Origin: Clavelina lepadiformis
Taxonomy: Eukaryota; Chordata; Ascidiacea; Aplousobranchia; Clavelinidae
Assembly: GCF_947623445.1 (NCBI RefSeq)
Contig: NC_135245.1
Location: forward strand, 4,409,501 to 4,473,500
DNA: 64,000 nt
Direction: 5' to 3'
Position 1 is the stretch's first letter. Each line of letters opens with the position of its first letter. The notes beneath the pieces were generated by a model. It searched no databases. It was not told where the DNA came from and saw only the letters and a program-made list of their open reading frames with translations. The position numbers and the translations under genes are program-made. Positions 20,796 to 35,793 of this stretch are shown in pieces.

Positions 20796-23700
20796 ATGGA
20801 GTCTCATCTTGAACAGCTCATAACATGTCCTGTTTGTCTCGATCGCTTTAAAGTGCCGAAGATCTTGCCATGTCAGCATACCTTCTGTTTGAAGCCATGT
20901 TTGCAGAATCTTGTTGTTGACAAAAAGTGAGTTTGGGGTCCCTGTGCGTCTCTTTTTAGCATTTAGATGTCAGACAGCAATTGTTTAGAATGCATCTCTA
21001 GATATGTATATTAGTTCATAACTACTTTCTAGTAAATGGTATTTAAATTAGGAACATGCTAATAATATATTTTTGTATTTTGTAGAATTCGTTGCCCCCA
21101 GTGTCGAAGCACCCATTTCTTGCCTAGGCAGGGGTTAGTTGGTTTACCAAATAATCTCACAATTATATCAATTCTTGATTTGCCTTCATCTAATATTGTG
21201 AGAAAGAAAGACGAAGTTTGTCAGGTATATACATTTACTAATAACAATCAACATCGGTTGTAACTCACAGTAAAACAGAACTTATTTACTATAATTGATA
21301 CGGGATTTGTGCATTTTAATTTCAGGAATGTCAACAGGAAAATTCCAAACCAGAAAAGTGTAGCCATTGTGAAAGGAAACTCTGCAGAGATTGTTCGACA
21401 GCACATTTTCAGCATTTAGTGCATTCCTTGGCAAGATCTCTGAATCAAGTACATGGGTGTTGGATGTTTTCTGCCAGAAAATATTTTATAGAATAGCAGG
21501 CTTTTAATTTTTAATACTAAAGTGAAAAGGTTCCTGTAGAATTCAAATTTCTTTCTTATCATGTGATCTCAGCAAGCAACAGAATATATACTGAATTGCA
21601 GATCATTGACCCTACATGTAATACAAACACTTCGTCGAATTACGTTGCATAATTTTGATGTTTAGGTGAGAAAGCATATTCCAAAAGTATCGGAAATGAT
21701 AACAGAACTTGAAGAAAGACAAGTCAAATCTGTCTCTACAGCTAATTCCCTTAAGTCTGAAGTTAACCAGGTATAGTCTTGATTAATTCTCGTGGCATTT
21801 TTCAATTATATCATGCTATTAAGATTAAATGTGCTTCGTTGCCTTTAATATCATCGTATCATTGGCTTAAATATAATTTAAAAAAAACAAAGTATACAGG
21901 TTATTATTTAATGATGATGAGGCATTGTCTGACATGTTAGCAATTCTGTTGCTTTGTTTACAGGCAATTGAACGTTGCGTAAATGAGTTGAAAAATCGCC
22001 AAAACATCCTGCTGGATCACGTTGATTTATTTGTTGGAGCACAGACAAGGTAGAAGGGAACACTTGGCATGTTATGAATCATCATGTTAATAATTTATGT
22101 CTTATGTGTCTGAGTTGTTTGTAATTGGATTTTGAGCAGGTGTGTATCTGTGGGAACAAACAATTGTATTTTCTCTTTGTAACATGATACCTTGTTGTGA
22201 ATAACCTTGGAAGAAATGTAGTATTTCAGAAGGTTCTGCCAATAGTTATTACCAAAGTGATAGTGCATGAGGAAGTAATATTTTAAATAATCAGACACAT
22301 TGTTTCCAATGTTTTTATGTGTACTCAACACTCTTTGAATCTAAGAGTTTCATGACATCGGGTCAGTTCTTGTCTTTTGCAAATTAAGTAAAATTCCATT
22401 TCGTGTTTATGGTCAAAACAAAGTCATTGGGTTGCTGTGAATTTGCGATTGATGTGATATTTATTTTTAAACTACAAAGCCACGCCTGCCAGATCTGATT
22501 TCATATTTTGTCTCAATGTTTTCTCAGGCAGCTTCGAGTGGAACAGGACACCCTTGAGATGGAACTGGCCACTCTGAGCAGCCACTGTGAAGCAGCAGAT
22601 AAAAAATGTCAATTCTTTTCAGACGCGTAAGGAAGCTTTTGTTCTTAGCCCCTTACATGAAAACTTACTGAATTCATAGATATTAGTTCAAACTCTTTCT
22701 TGTCTTCATATTCAATTTTTGAAACTCAAATTATTTAATCCTTTTTTAACTATTTTATTGATGTGTAGGTCCAAAGGAAATAGATCAGAAAATGCAGCTG
22801 AAGTTGTTCGTCTGATGCAACAAAGCCAAGAGCACTTGCGCAATATTAAGTCTATTTCGTCTGGAATTGATGACAGTATTCAAAGGGCCATTAAAGTAAG
22901 TTACAGTTTTTATTACAAATTTAATTATTGAACACATTAGATCCTAAAATACTATGTAAAACTTCTGAAATAATTGTTTATATTATGTACAACAAGTTAC
23001 AATTTAAGTTTCAAGTAATATTGCAGTTACCTCACTTGTTTCCCCACGAACAGTTTCATAAAGATGGCGAAAACGCCCTACTGAGCAATGCATCTGCTTT
23101 TGGTGAGATTGCATACAGCGCCCCATCCCGACTCTCGCTCTCACTTGGCAGTGATCCCGTTTTAAACGACATGGAGATCGATCGAGCTTTTGCTGTAGAA
23201 CATGGCCGCCGAGCAGGTAACGGCAATGACATTGAAGAGATGATACTTAATTTTATAACGTGTCGTGATAACGTATTGTACGCATGTGTAACTAAATTGT
23301 CATTATTACGCAAACGGTACAAGTTACATTACGTATCATAATATCGCATGACACTGCAAGATACTCTGTTCCAATACTGAAAGTAAAAGTAAAACTACGC
23401 GATGATAAAGATAGAGGCTGAATTAAAGGAATGATAGATTTATAATATTTTTTCTTTTCTTCCAACGCTATCCATGTTTTTAGATCAAGTTAGTTCCTAC
23501 ATTCCATCATTCACGACACCGTTGTTTGACACCCCAACGCTTGCAGTGTCACCTGCCCCGTCTCCAGACAACAACAGCTTATATGGAAGTTCGGGCTCAA
23601 CTACCAATTCACCGAGGAACCAAACGAATGCTTTTGTTCCAGGTGCACCTTGCCGTAACATTTATGTTATCTTGAAAAAATTAGAATAAAGAACTTTCGC

Positions 23701-26340
23701 TATAATTTCATCTCATAGTACACCTGGTGCTTAAAACCTTATGTCGTGTAAACAAAAGTTAACCTCTAGAGTGCTGCTATATATTGTACCTTTTTATTTT
23801 ATTATATACTGGGTTAAAACGATTCAGCTTCTATCTGCACTTACTTTGACCACCTACTAGCGGTTACTAGAAAATTTATAGTAACTTTTTCTTTAACGTA
23901 ACCTTTATTCTGAAACTCCAGCACAGTTCAAACGTTAAGTTTTTGAAGTGTCATGCAATCCGTAATCAGCACGCATCAGTAAACACACACCTAAAAACAT
24001 TTCTTTTATTCGAAGGGTTATCCAACGGCAATCCGCAAAGACGACGTCGGCTGGTTCGGCAGCGTCGAGTTGATGACGGTTCCGAAAGAATCTCGTCATT
24101 TTTAAGTCCAGAGAATGACCCTTCCACTAGAACGTCTTTACCCAACTCCCCCCTTCTCAATTCAACGACGAACGACCCACGCTGGCTGTACAGGGCGAAA
24201 GGTCCCGTGAAAAGGTGAAATTATGATAAGTAGCAAGCTTGCTAGGTGAAGACAAGCAGTTTTAATACCTGTAACTGTTGGACCTCAAAGCAGCCTTCCA
24301 AAGCTGAACATATTAATGAGTACCAAGACACACGCGTATCTCATCACATAAAACATTCCATCTTAGTTTCGATGTTACGTGGCAGACACAATACAAACAG
24401 TTACCAATGTTTTAAAAGATGGTTCGGTTCGAAAGGGAGTGACGTCGGTTGCTTAAACTGGCCGCGAGGTGTAGCAGTGACTCCTAATGACAACATCGTC
24501 GTGGCTGACAGCAGCAATCACCGGGTCCATGTAAGCGTTTTGTGAGTTTTAAAAATTGATGTAAAGGTTTCGATACATTCGTTGTTGACTTATTACGAAG
24601 CATATACATTGTAGCAAAAAGCAACCCGTACAACTGATGTTTTAATACATATGGTGCATAATCGTACGTGGAGAAAAGAAGAACATATGTTTAAACAATA
24701 TTGTGTTTACAGATATTCCACACCGAGGGCGAACCCACGCTTACATTTGGGGGTTACGGCTCGGACGAGGGTCAGTTCGATTGTTTGGCGGGAGTCCATG
24801 TAACAGCTCAGGTAAGACAACATTTTTTTCGTTGACATGTCGTTTGTCCACTGTGATGTTGGTACGTGCGCTATTGCTGAAAATCACTCAGGCTAGAGTT
24901 ATTTAAATTGGCTAAAGCGAAATACTGCTCGTTTATAGGTTTAAATTATCTTCAAATGGTTTCAGCTTCAGAGAAAGATACTAAACCCTTCATAAATATC
25001 CTAAATCTTATGTGTTACAATGTCATTGTACAAACCAATATCGCCTTCAAGTAGCATAGAAGAGCTTTTTCGCATCACTTTTTAAGCCCGAAGTGCTCAT
25101 CGTGGTGGTTTATTACAGGGATGGATATTAACCGCAGACCGATACAACCATAGGATCCAGATATTTGATAGCATGGGTCGGTTTATTAGAATGTTTGGGC
25201 AAGAGGGTTCAGGTATTAAATCCATCTTATTTCTATCTTCTTTGCTCTTGTGTGTCCTGTGTTAATGGTTGTTGCTTGTTCTGATAAGTAATCTTGTGCG
25301 TTGCGTTACCATAGCATGGTAAATTGTTTATTTGCTTGCTATAATAACAGGTTGATATGCTTTTTCGCTTTGAAAGTGTACTTAAGTAACGCTGACCCTT
25401 GATTGTAGGAGAGGGAGAACTCAGTTACCCCTGGGGTGTAGCAACCGACAATATGGGCTTCATATACGTTTGCGACAAAGACAATCATAGAATACAGGTA
25501 TTCACGCTGGACGGTCAGTTCATTCGAAAATTTGGACGGATTGGCACTCACGATGGTCAGCTGGACAGTCCGCAATACCTGGCTGTAACCCATGACAACA
25601 AGGTTAGATGTCTAACTAACAATCATTTGCATCTCTGTTGAGCTTATTATATGAAAGACGATCTTATTACAGTGAAAATGCTACTGCAGAAAACCTCTAT
25701 AACGCAGCAATTCTGACAACCGTCCTATTGTTCGACTCAAATTATATTATTCAATGATTCACCGTTCACATGTTCGAGTTTTTTTTGACTTCAATTTATC
25801 TCAGGTTCTTGTAAGCGACAGCGGTAACCACAGGATTCAGGCTTTCGACAAGTACGGTCGTTTCCTGTTCAAATTTGGCCGGGAAGGTTCTGCCGAAGGT
25901 CAGCTCAAATACCCGCGAGGTGTCGTTGTTGATTACCGCGGTAATATTGTAGTTGGAGACAGCGGAAATAACCGAATACAGGTAAAAGAAGTGATAGAGT
26001 AGTCCTTCGTCAAAAAAGAGAAACGTTATATTTGATGAATGGATTTTATCCGAAGAATTTTCGTTTGCCATTCATTCAGTTGCAAACGTCAATATTAGCT
26101 TGTGTACCTGCAATCACACTGACTGTCAGTTGTTTCTTTATTGTACTCATCACCTCAATATTCACGCATTGTTGGTTATTTCTCGTTCAGATTTACCGCC
26201 ACGACGGTACCTACCTATCCGGTTTCAGTTCTTGGGGGCCGGCTCCAGGCCAGGTAAAAGGCATAGAAGGAGTCGCGTTGCTAGGCAACAACGATATCGT
26301 CATAAGCGATCGGGAAAATCATCGAATTCAAGTTTTTTAA
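20796..26340 (+). CDS. TRIM-NHL E3 ubiquitin ligase, NHL-1/Thin/TRIM32-like, complete, 16 exons
   Basis: Sixteen exons join in phase into 727 residues: 20796-20926, 21086-21224, 21326-21448, 21666-21770, 21964-22049, 22528-22626, 22769-22895, 23027-23216, 23484-23642, 24016-24214, 24419-24530, 24713-24811, 25119-25212, 25409-25602, 25805-25981 and 26191-26340. Domains in order are a RING finger (residues 11-50, [20 protein letters not shown]), a B-box ([23 protein letters not shown]), a coiled coil (about 130-275), a Ser/Pro-rich and Arg-rich linker (about 275-455), and six NHL repeats forming a C-terminal propeller, each ending in an NHRIQ-like motif. There is no filamin domain between coil and NHL repeats, which separates it from TRIM2, TRIM3 and TRIM71 and favours the NHL-1/Thin/TRIM32 group. 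The family ubiquitinates cytoplasmic proteins, and some members bind RNA through the propeller. Oddity: the central RING cysteines are spaced C-x3-C (CLKPC), not C-x2-C. Confidence 0.92.
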
Positions 26341-27889
26341 GAAACGCAGAACATTCGTAAGCCGGGTTTCGGAACGCCGTAATGTGTATGCCGCCTTGCA
26401 CATATGTGACTGTTTGGAGGCTTAATTTCGATGGAGCTATTTATATGTGGAGAGGATGTATGCCACTGGAATGTGACATCAACGTCACTTATTCGTATTG
26501 CGCATAAAAATTTACCATCTATTTGCACATGCTGGCTTTGACACGTCCTGACATCTAGTTAAGACATGACTCGTCACTGTATGCGTTCAAACTGTCTATG
26601 GTGTCAATGTTTTTCTTTTTATTTTGTTTCGAATCTTCAGTTTTATCATTTGGCATGTTCTAAACGAGCTTAAGCTTATAGCTCAAGCAAGTTTTTATCA
26701 GACTTTGGTCAAAACATTTTTATACTAATGACGATGCTCTTAACGCACATTATAATTTGCACTTCTGCGAGGTGACCTCGTCTGTTTTTTCTTCATTTTG
26801 TCCGACTTTTCTTTGCAATAAAGCACCACCTTGCGGACGTAATATTATTCTATTTTTACAGGTTACCACTGATATTCCGCAAGAAATCGGTTTAAGTTCT
26901 CATTGTAAAATATCAAATTGCAAAACTGGTCCAGTCAAAATGGTTTATGGCCGATCCAGAAATACCCGGTTTTGCAAAAGACAAAATATACAGCACTTAC
27001 TAGGAGGCTTACACCGCATAACAATAACTGGACCCCATAGATAGTAGTCCCTGCACTAGGGTTGGACTTTGGATATCGGTTAACCGGTTAGGCAACTTTA
27101 GCCATCTGATATTCGGATAAAATTTTGTCTAACCGGACAACAAATGCATAATGTTATTGGTGCATTTTTCTGTTTTTATGCCTTTTTTGCAAATTTTGAA
27201 CTCATCTGTTTTCAGAAACAGAAAAATTTAGCAGAATAAAAGTGGTGTTTGACTTCATGTTGAGCTTAATTCATATCTTAATTCACAGCTCCCTGTCCTG
27301 TATTAGTCTATTATCTACAAGACATGAAACGTTGAAGGAATTTGTTCTATTCTGTTACAAACTATACACAACTCGATTGAAATGCGCAAGTAGCATTAGG
27401 GTAACATTTGAGTAAACGCACCGACGTCTGGCTTTGTTATCTTTCACAAAAGAAATTAAAAAAACGATTTGTTCAAATAAACTGATTTAAATAGCTAAAA
27501 AGCGTTTTGATTAATTCTCACATCCACCCGTTCTCCGTAATAACGCAGAATATAATTGAAATAGAAATCAAACGAAATGAAAATGTTGGAAAAGTTTTTT
27601 CTGTCTTCATAGGCCTGTTCTAATAAATTATTGTTGGACTTCTGGTAGAAATTATATCGTGATTTTGTGTAACTTTTCGGATTTTTGTGTTATCATTCTA
27701 GTTAATACGTAAAGCATAAACATACTGTATGGTAAACTGGGCATTTTGTTCAACATTTTAAGTTGATCAGATTCTTTCATCGAAGACTCCTGAAATCAGC
27801 TACGGTGTTTGTACAATTTATTATGTTTATTGCAATAATCAGGAATGACATTGAATTTCTTTAATCAATTCATCCACTAAAGTTTATCG
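26341..27889. other. Spacer between convergent TRIM-NHL and TSSK genes
   Basis: This spacer holds the TRIM-NHL 3' flank with AATAAA at 26817-26822, and then AT-rich sequence to the TSSK stop codon. At about 27050-27110, CCCTGCACTAGGGTTGG followed by GGTTAACCGGTTAGG looks like one end of a hAT-type element, but I did not find its partner end. No gene is supported. Confidence 0.5.
26817..26822 (+). terminator. Polyadenylation signal of the TRIM-NHL gene
   Basis: AATAAA 476 bases after the TRIM-NHL stop codon on the same strand. Confidence 0.5.
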
Positions 27890-29405
<1,516 letters not shown>

Positions 29406-29658
29406 AGAAGAGTTTAAACGTTTTGGTTATGAATTGAGAATTTGTTGATTCCTTTACAAAATTTTCTAAAATTCAGTGGTAGATTAACTGATATTTTCAA
29501 TTCAATTGGGAAATGATACGTCACAGAAAATGGTGTGATGTCACAGACGAAATATTTGGGTAGTTTTAGAAACGTGAATTTTTATAGAAGAGGATTTTCG
29601 GACCACCATGAAAAATAAAGTCGAAAGGATTTAGTTTTTTTCTAACGTTTTTTAAAAG
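29406..29658. promoter_or_regulatory. Putative bidirectional promoter (TSSK / basic protein)
   Basis: Only 253 bp separate the start codons of two divergent genes, so they are likely to share control elements. The stretch is AT-rich with CAATTGGG and TGACGT-like words (TACGTCACAG at about 29517), the latter resembling a CRE half site as used by CREM in spermatids. No TATA box is clear on either strand. Confidence 0.4.
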
Positions 29659-31635
29659 ATGGAAGGGAACAGGTAAACCGTTTGATATTCTAATAGTTAG
29701 CGATAGTTACTAATGAAATACATATATAAGACATTTTAATTTTAATGCTTGCCTTACTTGCCATTCTTTAACAATTGGACTATACTTTCCTTACCGTGCA
29801 TGTTGGTTACACAGTTACTTATATATTTTTTTGAAAGCTTGGAACAGAAGAGGACTCAGCTACTTTGTCCTTTGGAAAGAAAGACGGGTCTAACTGATCT
29901 GACTCAGCTGACCAGAGATTGTGGGGAAACTGACAATGTTTTATTTCTGAAATCACAAGAAAAGGTTGAGGCTATCAATGCTGAAAGTCCGAAAAGCGTA
30001 AGCGTATATATATTTTTCTAAGACACAAACAACAAGAAAATCGAAATATTTTCAAAAATTCCAGGTTGTCTGGCAGACCCTTTCCATTATGGTTAGTTGT
30101 TTTTGAACGTTCAAGCTTGTTTTAAAAATGTATACCGGTACCAATATATTGCTAATAGCAAAACTATACTGTATATATATACGAGATAAGTTGAAAAGGT
30201 TCCAAACGATCAGACAGGCAGCCGTATCGTATACGTATGTTGCTGGACAAATAAAATCAACAACGATAATTATAACCATAAAGTACAGTAAGTACAGCAT
30301 AAAAAAGATACGAAAATTTTAATCATACAGCCATGTTACTTAATGGGCAGATACATACGGTCATCGATCGCTATGGAAAGAACATAAAAACAAAAGAATT
30401 TTAATTGTATAGCCAAAACGTGACGTTCAAACCACGCATAACTAGCAGTTGATGCTAAAATCCAAATATTGCATGTTTCGGAAAATGACAATTTTTTATG
30501 ATTGTAAACAATTAATGTGTGCTGGGCTCAATAACCGGTAATCACGCTGCAACGTTCAAGCAATATTAATATTAAATACTTACCTTGGAAACAAAATAGT
30601 AAAATTAGCAGATTCACACATGAAAATATGTTTTAAATGTATAGACTTATAATTTCTAACGTTCTATTTACCGAATGCAACTTTCATTTCAACCCTGACA
30701 CGTTATACCCATTACAAAACATTTTGAAATTAGTGATTTTTTATTGAAGGTTACACACATTTCTTTTCAAATAAATTTTTCATACAGAAACAAACTATTT
30801 TCACTAAGAAATTGACATAAGCGAAGTAGACTACCACACCCTTGAACGACAACGTATAAAAATTTATGTAAAAATTGAATCCGTAACCACAGTCGGAAAC
30901 TAAATGTGGAAATATAACATAACGGAAAAAATTTTCAAGTTATTATGTATACTTGGCCCAATGTACTCTTAGTATAACATTGTAATCTTGTAGAAAAGGA
31001 TGCTATATGCAGTGTTTGGCCAGGAATTTTTGCCGATTTAGTTATGAAAAGTCAAAAACGCAAAACATGATTCTGTTTAGCGAAATGTTATGACATGATT
31101 GTTATTTGAAACAGAAATCGTTTTCTCCGACTTTTATCACCCGGTATCGGCGTATGAATAAGCCAAAGCGACGTAGTTACAGATATCAAGAGAAACGCGG
31201 CGGTTCTGCCAGCCAAATTGTGGGGAAAAAGAGATCGTATAGATCAAGATATTCCGAACAAAATACATGTCTTAAAAAAGAAGAAAATACGCATCAGGAG
31301 GTAAAGCTTTGACTACTGTTAGCATTGTTCTTTATTGCCTTTATAATCCAAATATGTTTTAGGCATGCATAGGCTGTTATTTTGCAGCTCAGTAATGTAT
31401 TTTTATTATGTTTTAATATGCTCTATGATAGGGTCTAGACTTGTGATGATGGAATGGCGCAATATCATAAACGTGTTGTTGTTAAATACATTGTTTGCTG
31501 TTAATTCGTTTTATGCAGAGCTCTGGAGAAGATAAATTTGATCATCTGGAAGCCTCTCCAGCAATGTTGTGCGCCAAGAATAACAGTAACTGCAGCACAT
31601 CTACTGACCACTCCCTCGATGGCGCCATCGTGTAA
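29659..31635 (+). CDS. Small basic protein of unknown family, 4 exons, 158 residues
   Basis: Four exons join without a phase error: 29659-29672, 29838-29997, 31115-31300 and 31519-31635 (stop TAA). Splice sites are AG/GT throughout, and three of the exon junctions are codon-exact or restore a Ser codon (AG|C). I do not recognise the product. It starts with MEGNSLEQKRTQ and has a polar, mildly acidic N-terminal third. The middle third is very basic and Tyr/Arg-rich (18 Lys or Arg in the 62 residues of exon 3, e.g. RYRRMNKPKRRSYRYQEKR and KKRSYRSRYS). The tail is Ser/Asp-rich. There is no signal peptide or membrane segment. The basic stretch could be a nuclear localisation or nucleic-acid-binding region, or a sperm basic protein given the divergent TSSK neighbour; both are inference. 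The first exon has only 14 coding bases and is the weakest part. Confidence 0.55.
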
Positions 31636-34600
31636 TAGGCAGTTAATTTAACTGGTTTTGCTTGTTGTTCTGTAAAACATTTTAAACACGACATTTCGTG
31701 TCATATCGCTGACGTCATGCAATGATTATTATTACTCAAAAGTTTTACTTTTTTACTATAGTAGAACATAATGAAAAAGTACGATAAAAGAACAGTTCAG
31801 CATCAGCCGTTTAAACGGGCAAGCATCGGAAAACCAAAACTAAAATGTCTAAAAGTCTACTTAGGATAGGCCTATATTTATATAAACCAAATTCCGTAGA
31901 AAAGAAAAAAAACACAAATCTCATTTAAAACAACTCGATATAAATGGAAACCTATATTTTCGCAATGTACATTTTACTACTAGTACGCTACTGTACTTTG
32001 GTTGTGTTCTTTCCTGGGCTCATCGAAGTTCAATAAAACCTATAACATGTGTAAACACCAAAGTATCAGTAGGCTAACAGCCTAATAGACGATAAAACCA
32101 CAAAGTATATACGTCATGAACTACAAATTGTGTGCTTAAACAATATATGAAAAGTGAATACCTACCTACTCTGCGAAGTTAGAAACTTATTGCGAAAGCA
32201 AATGAAATCTATTGGTATCGGAAGCATATAAAATATAATTGTTACTCGTTAGCTTAGAGCACTAGATGCTTGCCAAAGTTGCTATGCACATGTAAAAAGT
32301 AGCAGGTGTATTCGCATTTACATGTTCAAAAAGCTATTTTATGAACAGTTAATAGCGAAACCAATATTTTTCCAATATTGCATTCCCAAAACAACTAGCC
32401 CAACAAGTTATTCATGTCCTGGATTCTTTAGGTGAATTCTCTGCTATGACGGGCCTCTTGTCAATAAAGTGTCCGAGCCAAATGTTGTCTCCATCGTCTT
32501 TACTGTGCTACTGCAGTAGACTTACGTTTATTGTAGCCTTCATAATATAATATGGACTATAGACATTTCACATTTGGCATTGTCGCCACAATGTTCGAAC
32601 CAAATTGATTTTAAAATTCGCACAGAGCTCATAACTTTGTGCTAATTGCTAATAAGCAACACATGAAAAACTGTCAAATTTCTTACGAAGTGACTATTTC
32701 ACTGTATGTAGGTCACGTAGCTTGTTGTTAAAGATTGGCGGATAGGTTGGAAGAATGGGTATGCAAAAAGTTGATCTTAGCTATTTAAAGTTTTATTGGA
32801 GTTAAATTTAGATTAGACGGTATATTTAGGTTAGGTTAAGGTTACTATGTTATAATATTAAAGCTAGGTTAACAAGAAACTCTATAAAATAGCTTTGAAT
32901 GCACGACTTCGGTGAAATAGTGGCAGCCAATTTCGTGTGGGCCCACTGGCATTGTCGACGACGAGCTAACCATACAATTGCTTAATTTAACCGTCGTGTA
33001 GTGCCAATAGTGCTTGCAAGGGGATACCTGGACTACTTTATCTTGGTGAATGGTGATTCGAATTTTCTGTAGATTAGTGTAGTAAAAGTTAAGACTTGTT
33101 TCCAACAGGGTAGATACGTTTAGCCTACCAGTATGTATAGTGCTACATACAAGGTACCAGAAAGCAAGCTTTATGCAAAGATTATAGCATTTTTCAAATT
33201 TTATTGATTAAATATGAATCGGCAAAAAAAGAAAAGCTGACACAACTGAAAGATATTGGTGTACAATACAAGTTAATTTAAAACAAAATCATTCACTTTG
33301 ATTGAGCTTTTGTATTTTCCTTGTTCGCTTTACCTTGGCTCGGCTGAAAATATCATCATAAAAAATATGTGTTTACATAAAATTGGGTAGTCTAGCGATC
33401 CAGCATTTTCATTATGTTCAATAGTTAGTCATGCGTCCACAAATGGGAAATGACTTTTCTGTGAGTTTGCGGTCACGCCATTGATTTCGCATTTATACGG
33501 TCATAATGGCCATTTTTCGTTATTTCCTGACTGCCATTGCAAATGGCGGCAAGTAAAATGTCTAATGAAAATAATGCTTGCTGATGTGTTAGCCAAGTTG
33601 TTGGATTAATTGTGATGGACTGCAAAACTTTGTGCAAATAACTTAGGAGCCATAAGATGCAGCCTTAGAAATTAAAGGACAGAACTTATTGGGTTGTGAT
33701 GTATCGAATACAATCAATTCAAGTATTTAGCCTGGCCTAAAACCATTTGTAAAAATTTATCCCAGTGGGGTGGATTTTACGGAGTATGTTGTCAAAACCA
33801 CCAACAAGACAACTTTCGGTAGCAGGAATTTGCACTGGTCAACTTGCATTCAGTGAGTGCACAGTTACTTGCAATTGCAATGTAGTTGTCATGCTGAAAG
33901 TGAAACTAGGTTACTGGTGAGTGGTGACAGGCTGACAGCATTGCAGGCTAGGCTAGGACATGCTGGTAATCAACGACAAATGTAATTTACCGGCATAGTT
34001 TTTTGAAGGTGGAATTAACCTTTCACTTTTCAACGAACTATGTTGTTATTATCCCTAAATTATCTTAAAAAGTATGATTTTGCCGGTCTCATTATAGAAG
34101 CGCTTGTTTAAACTTTTCCACGTAACGAAGTAAACTTTAGTGGTTCACCGCAGATAACCCACAACCCTTTATTAGGTAAGAATAAAGTTTAATTATGTAA
34201 TAATGACCAAAGTGGTCAAGATAGTAAGGTGATCACACGCTGGTACTAAATGTAGCAAATTGTTTCTCATTCTAGTAATTAACTTGTTATTTATATATAG
34301 TTAAAATCTTTAAACATGTACTGGACCGTTTATTGGTAAAATTAAGTTGGAGCCCTTTAATCTACATGACGTTGAAAAGCTAAAGCTCGGAACATTTACT
34401 TAGTACTTTGTTGCTCGGTTGTTGAAATTTTTCTGGCTGACAGCATCTTTAGATTAAAGTTGGTTTTTACATTCAGCAGTTTAATCTGCCATATTTGGAA
34501 ACGTTTTAAGTGAAGGCCTCCCGGTTCGTAAATCTTATTCGCTTGGCGGAAGTTAATATGTAAAGGTGCATGACTAACAGAACGCGAATGTTACATTTCC

Positions 34601-35793
34601 ATAAGCGTCGATGATTTTATACGTTTTAGATCTTTAGGTCATTTTCCGACCCCACACATTCGTCGGTAGTAGACTGGTATTCTCAAGGACGATTTCTGTG
34701 TGAAAAATACGCTTGTCACCAAAGATTGTCCTTATGGGTTTTTGACGGCGCCTTGCCTGATCAGAGTCATACGTGTGCTACTCTAAAGTTTGAGAAAATT
34801 CTGATTACTAATCCGTTAGTATAACACTTGACATAAGTTGACGTCCCACTTGAATGCTGAATCACGCCGCCAAATGTCCACCTGATGGCGAGCCGGAGTG
34901 CTACGACAATTGTTGAAAGAGAGAAAGAGAAAGAGATTCGCTTTAGTCAGTCAGTTCAGTTTCTTTTGTCCAACAAGCGATTTGAAGAAAAAAGATTCAG
35001 TCAAACGTTCTTGCTTTAGATATGTTATCATTTGCACTAATTGGAAAACGCACTAACGTGGTGGTATCAATTCGTTTTGCGTTTCTTGTCAGAAATGTAT
35101 ATAATCACCCAGCAAGAAAATTTGTTATTGTAAACCTAGTTATGCTTATATCGAATGGGAAAGGTAAAAAGTAAAGTTACTTTTGCTTATAGTTTAGAAA
35201 GTTAGCTCCTTTCATAAGTTCAAAAATAAAGTTAACAACTGAGTCAGGAAAGCAGCGCTGCAGCAACAGAACTATAAGATGACAGAATAAATTGTGATAT
35301 TTTCTTACACATAACTTGTAAGATTTTTCTATAAAGTAGCACAAAATTACTACATTAAGTATAACTTGAGTTGATACATCGCCTAGCGTTAGTGCATCGT
35401 TTTCGATTTTGAATTTAACGCACAGGGCCGAATCTGTTTGTGAAAATATTACAACTGTAATCATGCCATAATATTTTTATTTCATATAATCGTATTTTTT
35501 TGCAGGTTACTTAGTGTAGTAACGCACAAGCTACAAAGCATTTTGTGAACTTGTGTCGTTAGGTCTGCATAAGATATCTATTTTTAGAGGTTGATGTTTT
35601 TACGATTTGGTTGATTTTTTTACCTGGATGTATTGTGCAGCTTATCACAGAGAAGAAAAGAAAGATAATGCCGTTTAACCTGATATCGATAATTTAGAAC
35701 GCATGTGTTGTGAAAGTACGATATTAATTTATTACTAATTGGGATATAACCAACAATTATCAAAGAAACATACAGAGAGTAAAGAATACTGAA
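31636..35793. other. Intergenic region upstream of Jagged, no gene recognised
   Basis: This is 4.1 kb of AT-rich sequence with only short open frames that show no family features. The last kilobase contains a GA-rich run (GAGAGAAAGAGAAAGAGA, about 34918-34937) and TATATAATC near 35098, so the Jagged promoter or a 5' untranslated exon may be here. A TTTTTTTGCAG acceptor-like site occurs near 35505. None of this is firm. Confidence 0.45.

Noticed and set aside
27050-27130. hAT-like terminal sequence with GGTTAACCGGTT
   Set aside because: No inverse partner end or target duplication was found in the spacer, so an element cannot be delimited.
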